Part shown: positions 4,978 through 8,361 of the stretch, piece by piece | Position numbering within the stretch: the stretch's first letter is position 1 | Layout of the letters: every line of letters begins with the position of its first letter | Source of the DNA: Actinomycetes bacterium | GTDB taxonomy: Bacteria; Actinomycetota; Actinomycetes; Actinomycetales; Microbacteriaceae | Assembly: GCA_023421635.1 (NCBI GenBank) | Contig: JAEZSU010000306.1 | Coordinates: 1 to 8,361, forward strand | Length of the DNA: 8,361 bases | Direction: 5' to 3' | Notes under the pieces: generated by a model | Told to the model about the DNA's origin: nothing | Databases searched by the model: none | The model's input: the letters and a program-made list of their open reading frames with translations, nothing else | Position numbers and translations under genes: made by a program

Positions 4978-7419
4978 ATGCACACGGGGGAGCAGACGGA
5001 CGGCGCCGTGACGGGACTGAGCGGTCCCGAGGTCGAGGAGCGCCGCCGCGACGGCCGCACGAACGCCTTCGAGGCCGACACCTCGCGCAGCATCGGCAGC
5101 ATCGTCAGGGCGAACGTGTTCACCCTGTTCAACGGCATCGTCGGGGCCTGCTTCCTGGTCCTGCTGCTGGTCGGCCGCTGGCAGGACGCGCTGTTCGGCC
5201 TCGCCGCGTTCACGAACGCGGTCATCGGCTGCGTGCAGGAGTTCCGTGCGAAGGCGGCGCTCGACCGCCTCGCCCTGCTGAACGCCCCGAAGGCACGCGT
5301 CCTGCGCGACGGCGCCGAGGCGGAGATCGCGCCCGCCGACGTCGTGCTCGACGACGTGCTGGTGCTCCGCGCGGGCGATCAGGTGCCCGCCGACGCCGAG
5401 GTGCTCGAAGTGCGTGGGCTCCAGATCGACGAATCCATGCTCACCGGGGAATCGGATGCGGTCGACAAGCATCCCGGCGACGAAGCCCTGTCCGGCTCGG
5501 TCGTCGTCGGCGGATCCGGGACCGCCCGGGTCGACCGGGTCGGCGCCGACTCCTACGCGAACACCTTCGCCGCCGAGGCCAAGCGCTTCTCCATGGTCGG
5601 CAGCGAACTGCGCACCTCGGTGAACCGGGTCCTCCGCTGGGTCGGCTGGGGGATCGGGCCGATCGGCCTGCTCGTGCTGAACGCGCAGGTCCAGGTCGCC
5701 GGCGGCTGGGACACGGTCTTCGCAGACGGCCGCTGGGTACAGGCCGTGGTCAACACGATCGCGTCCCTCACCGCCATGATCCCGCTCGGGCTCGTGCTGA
5801 TGACCTCCATCGCGTTCGCGGTCGGCGCGGCGAAGCTCGCCCGCAAGCAGGTGCTCGTCAACGAGCTGCCGGCGGTCGAGGGCCTCGCCCGCGTCGACGT
5901 CGTGTGCCTGGACAAGACCGGTACCCTCACGGTCGGCGACATCGATTTCGCGGCCGCGCACCCGCTCGCCGGGGCGCACCCCGGCTGGGAGCGGGCGCTC
6001 GGCTGGTACGGGGCGGCGCCGGACGCCAACGCCACCTCCCGGTGCCTGCGGGAGGCGTTCCCCGCGGCCGACGAGCAGGCACAGGCGGAGATCGCGTTCT
6101 CATCCGCACGGAAGTGGAGCGCTGTCACCCTCACCGGCGGCACCTGGGTCCTCGGCGCGCCCGAGATGGTCTTCGGCGCGCGTGCCACCGATCCCGACGA
6201 CGAGTTCGGCGCCCTCGTGCTCGGTGAGGCCGCGGCGGGGCTGCGCACCCTCGTCCTCGGCCACAGCCCGCTGCCGCTGCAGCCGGAGGACGTCGAGCAG
6301 GAGCGACTGCCGGGCGGGCTCGTCCCGGCGGTCGTGGTCACCTTCAGGGAGCAGATCCGCGAGGATGCGGCCGACACCCTGGCGTACTTCGCCGCCCAGG
6401 GCGTCGGCATCCGGATCATCTCCGGCGACAACCCGCGGACCGTTGCCGCGATCGCCCGCCAGGTGGGCGTCGACGTCGCCGACGGCTACGACGCGCGGAC
6501 GCTGCCCACCGACCAGCAGGAGCTCGCGGAGGTGCTGGAGACCACCACCGTGTTCGGCCGGGTGACCCCCGAGCAGAAGAAGGACATGGTCACGGCGCTG
6601 CAGAGCCGCGGGCACACGGTCGCCATGACCGGCGACGGCGTGAACGACGCGCTGGCGATCAAGACCGCCGACATCGGCATCGCGATGAACTCCGGTGCTG
6701 CGGCCACCAAGGCCGTGGCCCGCCTGGTCCTCCTGGACGGGAAGTTCTCGCACCTCCCCGACGTCGTCGCAGAGGGCCGGCAGGTCATCGCGAACATCGA
6801 ACGGGTGTCGATGCTCTTCCTCACGAAGACGGCCTACGCCACCGGGCTCGCGCTGCTGTTCGGGTTCCTCGTGCTGGAGTTCCCCTTCCTGCCGCGGCAG
6901 ATGTCGATCACGGACGGCCTCACCATCGGCATCCCGGCGTTCTTCCTCGCCCTCATGCCGAACGCGCAGCGGTACGTGCCCGGGTTCCTCCGCCGGTCGC
7001 TGTCGTTCGCGATCCCGGCCGGCGTGGTCGTCGCGCTCACCCTGACCGGGTACGCGCTGACCGCCCGCGCACTGGGCGTCGAGATGGAGCAGCTGCGCAC
7101 CGGGTCGACCATCATCCTCGCGGTGGTGGGCATCTGGATCCTCGCGATCCTCGCCCGCCCGCTCAACCGCTTCAAGGTGCTCGTCGTCGGCGCGATGTTC
7201 GTCGCGCTCATCGCCCTGTTCACGGTGCCGCTGAGCACGGCGTTCTTCGAGCTCGTGGATCCGGGGGAGGATGCGGCATACGCCCTCACCGGCTTCACGG
7301 TGCTCGCGATCCTCCTGATCGAGGCGATCCGGCTCGTGCAGCTGCGGTACGTGCGCCGGGCGCTGGCGGCTCCTCAGCCGGCGCCGGGCTCGTCGGGGGT
7401 GCGCTCCCGGCGGAAGTGA
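4978..7419 (+). CDS. ctpE: P-type cation-transporting ATPase, CtpE-like
   Basis: This 813-residue membrane pump couples ATP hydrolysis to cation transport; mycobacterial CtpE, which it resembles along its length from memory, is linked to Ca2+ uptake. Visible motifs are the actuator-domain TGES (156-159), phosphorylation site D312-KTGT, N-domain FSSARKWSA and LGAPE (392-396), P-domain SGDNP (482-486) and TGDGVND (551-557). Two membrane segments precede the actuator domain (about 48-86), two flank M4, and about six follow (from about 615). There is no N-terminal heavy-metal domain and no CPx motif, arguing against a copper or zinc pump. The M4 motif usually written PEGL reads P269-L-G-L, so the common ion-binding glutamate is missing. 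The gene seems leaderless, is not coupled to the sugar operon, and its last 46 bp overlap the convergent small membrane protein gene. Confidence 0.93.
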   Translation: MHTGEQTDGAVTGLSGPEVEERRRDGRTNAFEADTSRSIGSIVRANVFTLFNGIVGACFLVLLLVGRWQDALFGLAAFTNAVIGCVQEFRAKAALDRLALLNAPKARVLRDGAEAEIAPADVVLDDVLVLRAGDQVPADAEVLEVRGLQIDESMLTGESDAVDKHPGDEALSGSVVVGGSGTARVDRVGADSYANTFAAEAKRFSMVGSELRTSVNRVLRWVGWGIGPIGLLVLNAQVQVAGGWDTVFADGRWVQAVVNTIASLTAMIPLGLVLMTSIAFAVGAAKLARKQVLVNELPAVEGLARVDVVCLDKTGTLTVGDIDFAAAHPLAGAHPGWERALGWYGAAPDANATSRCLREAFPAADEQAQAEIAFSSARKWSAVTLTGGTWVLGAPEMVFGARATDPDDEFGALVLGEAAAGLRTLVLGHSPLPLQPEDVEQERLPGGLVPAVVVTFREQIREDAADTLAYFAAQGVGIRIISGDNPRTVAAIARQVGVDVADGYDARTLPTDQQELAEVLETTTVFGRVTPEQKKDMVTALQSRGHTVAMTGDGVNDALAIKTADIGIAMNSGAAATKAVARLVLLDGKFSHLPDVVAEGRQVIANIERVSMLFLTKTAYATGLALLFGFLVLEFPFLPRQMSITDGLTIGIPAFFLALMPNAQRYVPGFLRRSLSFAIPAGVVVALTLTGYALTARALGVEMEQLRTGSTIILAVVGIWILAILARPLNRFKVLVVGAMFVALIALFTVPLSTAFFELVDPGEDAAYALTGFTVLAILLIEAIRLVQLRYVRRALAAPQPAPGSSGVRSRRK

Positions 7420-7799
7420 CGCGCACCGGGCGGCACCCACACCGCCAGGATCACGACCGCCACCGCCACGAGGTCGATGAGGGAGGTGACGTCCCAGCCG
7501 TCGGTGGTCGCGATGGTGAGCACGTGGGTGGCGATCTCGAGCGCGCCGAGGATCGTCACCAGCACCCGTGCGAGCCTGCTGCCGCGGGCGATGCCCGCCG
7601 CGAGCGCGAGCGTGAGCAGGCCGAGCAGCGCCGTCGCCGACCCGAGCAGCGACACGGCCAGCACCGCGTCCGGCGGCACCTGGTAGCGGCTGAGGAGCAC
7701 GAGCACGCCGGTGACCACGCTCAGCAGTGCGCCGATGGTCACCAGCACGACGGCGACGGTCACGGGAACGGGGCGCCGGCGGCGCGGACTGTCGGTCAC
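7374..7799 (-). CDS. Small four-helix membrane protein of unknown function
   Basis: With the GTG at 7799 this encodes 141 residues: a short basic N-terminus (TDSPRRRRP), four predicted membrane helices (about 14-37, 45-71, 77-97 and 105-122) and a charged C-terminal tail (RHFRRERTPDEPGAG). No catalytic or binding motif is recognised, and the family is not known to me. The GTG start is preferred because TACAGT lies exactly 6 nt upstream, as expected for a leaderless transcript. An in-frame ATG at 7832 would add 11 polar residues but has that -10 sequence within its coding region and no good ribosome site. The 3' end overlaps the P-type ATPase gene tail-to-tail by 46 bp. The hydrophobic pattern with clean loop boundaries supports a real gene; the start is less sure. 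Confidence 0.8.
   Translation of the reverse strand: MTDSPRRRRPVPVTVAVVLVTIGALLSVVTGVLVLLSRYQVPPDAVLAVSLLGSATALLGLLTLALAAGIARGSRLARVLVTILGALEIATHVLTIATTDGWDVTSLIDLVAVAVVILAVWVPPGARHFRRERTPDEPGAG
7398..7427. terminator. Possible bidirectional hairpin at the convergent gene ends
   Basis: GGTGCGC (7398-7404) and GCGCACC (7421-7427) form a 7-bp stem around a 16-nt loop that contains the ATPase stop codon. It sits where two converging transcripts meet, but has no T-run and a large loop, so the call is weak. Confidence 0.25.
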
Positions 7800-7805
7800 G
7801 GGGTC

Positions 7806-7811
7806 ACTGTA
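7806..7811 (-). promoter_or_regulatory. -10 element of a probable leaderless promoter for the small membrane protein
   Basis: TACAGT on the minus strand (TANNNT type, 4 of 6 to TATAAT) is followed by 6 nt and the GTG at 7799. The geometry is the same as before the P-type ATPase gene. No clear -35 was found. Confidence 0.5.
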
Positions 7812-7826
7812 CCGGTCCCGATCGAC

Positions 7827-7832
7827 TAGCAT
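7827..7832 (+). promoter_or_regulatory. Possible -10 element of the MFS transporter gene
   Basis: TAGCAT on the plus strand is identical to the -10 before the ATPase gene. It would give a start near 7839 and a leader of about 59 nt before the GTG at 7898. The upstream -35 region is poor. Confidence 0.3.
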
Positions 7833-7840
7833 TGCCCGGT

Positions 7841-7861
7841 CCCTCCGAATCGTATCGAGGG
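7841..7861 (+). promoter_or_regulatory. Possible leader hairpin upstream of the MFS transporter
   Basis: CCCTC (7841-7845) pairs with GAGGG (7857-7861), and GA (7847-7848) with TC (7855-7856), with C7846 bulged and a 6-nt loop. It would lie at the 5' end of the MFS transcript if TAGCAT is the promoter. Role unknown. Confidence 0.3.
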
Positions 7862-7888
7862 ATGCCGCCCCTCACACCTCCGGAGTGA
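7862..7888 (+). CDS. Possible proline-rich upstream ORF of 8 residues
   Basis: ATG at 7862 opens MPPLTPPE and ends at TGA 7886-7888, 9 nt before the proposed GTG start of the MFS gene. It contains two Pro-Pro pairs, known to slow ribosomes. GAGGG directly abuts the ATG, too close for a normal ribosome site. Such tiny ORFs are common by chance in GC-rich DNA, so this is only a candidate leader peptide. Confidence 0.15.
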   Translation: MPPLTPPE

Positions 7889-7897
7889 TCCCCGCTC

Positions 7898-8361
7898 GTG
7901 CCAGACGCCGTTCCCGCCGATACCGCAGCCACGCCGACGCACACGGCGTCCGTCCGCACCCATCACACGCCCACGGGCGCGATCCGCACCCTGGGGGCGA
8001 ACCCCCGGACGGCGCCGATCATGCTGCACCCGGGCGATGCGATGTCGGCCCGGCGCCGGTTGATGTACGTGCTGCTGCTCGGTGCGCTCACGGCCCTCGG
8101 CCCGTTCACGATCGACCTGTACCTGCCCGCGTTCCCCACGCTCGAGCGCGACTTCGACACCACCGCGGCGGCGATCCAGCTCACCCTCACCGGCACCATG
8201 ATCGGCTTCGCGCTCGGACAGCTCATCGTGGGTCCGCTGAGCGACAAGCTCGGACGCCGGATGCCGCTGCTGATCGTCACGGGCGTGCACGTGCTCGCCA
8301 GCGCCGCCGCCGCGATCGCCCCGGACCTGCTGCTGCTCGGCGCGGCGCGCGTGCTGATGGG
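7898..8361 (+). CDS. MFS multidrug efflux transporter, Bcr/CflA family, N-terminal part
   Basis: The 154 visible codons encode the start of a proton-driven drug exporter in the cytoplasmic membrane. The first helix, YVLLLGALTALGPFTIDLYLPAFPTL, carries the D73-L-Y-L-P motif typical of Bcr/CflA proteins. The second helix leads into the MFS motif A loop GPLSDKLGRR (112-121), followed by the third helix before the edge cuts the gene; about 12 helices and 400 residues are usual. The longest frame starts at GTG 7898, just after an in-frame stop at 7886, with GGAG 12 nt upstream, and gives an unusual polar, Thr/Pro/His-rich extension of about 48 residues. In-frame ATGs at 8021 and 8042 would give a family-typical N-terminus. 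The family call is secure; the start is uncertain. It is divergent from the small membrane protein gene. Confidence 0.88.
   Translation, partial: MPDAVPADTAATPTHTASVRTHHTPTGAIRTLGANPRTAPIMLHPGDAMSARRRLMYVLLLGALTALGPFTIDLYLPAFPTLERDFDTTAAAIQLTLTGTMIGFALGQLIVGPLSDKLGRRMPLLIVTGVHVLASAAAAIAPDLLLLGAARVLM
7991..8008 (+). other. GC-rich stem-loop before the alternative MFS start codons
   Basis: GGGGG (7993-7997) and CCCCC (8002-8006) enclose the loop CGAA, extended by a T-G and a C-G pair to 7 bp. It lies inside the proposed N-terminal extension, or in the leader RNA if translation begins at 8021 or 8042. No T-run follows. Confidence 0.4.

Noticed and set aside
4096..5979. Open frame of 627 codons on the minus strand spanning the second permease, the gap and the ATPase gene
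   Set aside because: It crosses two clear genes and the long palindrome, has low-complexity Arg/Asp-rich composition and no recognisable domain.
4978..7419. Heavy-metal (copper or zinc) P-type ATPase
   Set aside because: There is no CxxC metal-binding domain and no CPx motif before the phosphorylation site; the M4 motif is PLGL.
6100..7440. Open frame of 446 codons on the minus strand opposite the ATPase gene
   Set aside because: Arg/Asp/Glu/His-rich antisense shadow; the ATPase motifs on the plus strand explain the conservation of this DNA.

Overview
The window looks like chromosomal DNA from a high-GC Gram-positive actinobacterium, most likely a member of the Microbacteriaceae such as Microbacterium. 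This rests on the strong G/C bias at third codon positions, leaderless-looking gene starts, a LacI-controlled sugar ABC operon without its own ATPase, and a CtpE-like P-type ATPase. The genus is inferred from gene character; no marker gene is present.

Left part (1-4813) is a carbohydrate-uptake locus. A LacI-family regulator (1-814, minus strand, C-terminus cut by the window edge) is divergent from a three-gene operon: lipoprotein solute-binding protein (1095-2417), MalF/AglF-type permease with an extra N-terminal membrane region (2499-3842), and MalG/AglG-type permease (3842-4813, 1-nt overlap). The proteins most resemble the AglE-AglF-AglG alpha-glucoside type from memory. The operon has no ATP-binding subunit and no glycosidase, so a shared MsiK-type ATPase is presumed. 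The 280-bp divergent region is dense with operator-like palindromes: two GGGAGCGCTC(T/C)C boxes in a 19-bp direct repeat 31 bp apart, and two cre-like TGGAA(C/T)CGGTT sites, one beside each predicted promoter. A perfect 14-bp stem-loop separates the binding-protein gene from the permease genes.

Middle part (4814-7419): a short gap contains a 67-bp long imperfect palindrome with perfect 14-bp outer arms, followed by a probable leaderless gene for a CtpE-like P-type cation ATPase. All catalytic motifs are intact, but the membrane PEGL motif reads PLGL.

Right part (7374-8361): a small four-helix membrane protein gene on the minus strand overlaps the ATPase gene tail-to-tail by 46 bp and also appears leaderless. 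Divergent from it is the start of a Bcr/CflA-type MFS efflux transporter, cut by the right edge, with a possible leader hairpin and a tiny proline-rich upstream ORF. The ATPase, small membrane protein and MFS gene have no evident functional link to the sugar operon. No RNA genes, insertion sequences or CRISPR arrays were seen. The nearest thing to something undescribed is the regulatory architecture of the divergent region, the long palindrome and the PLGL ATPase; no new multi-gene system is evident.
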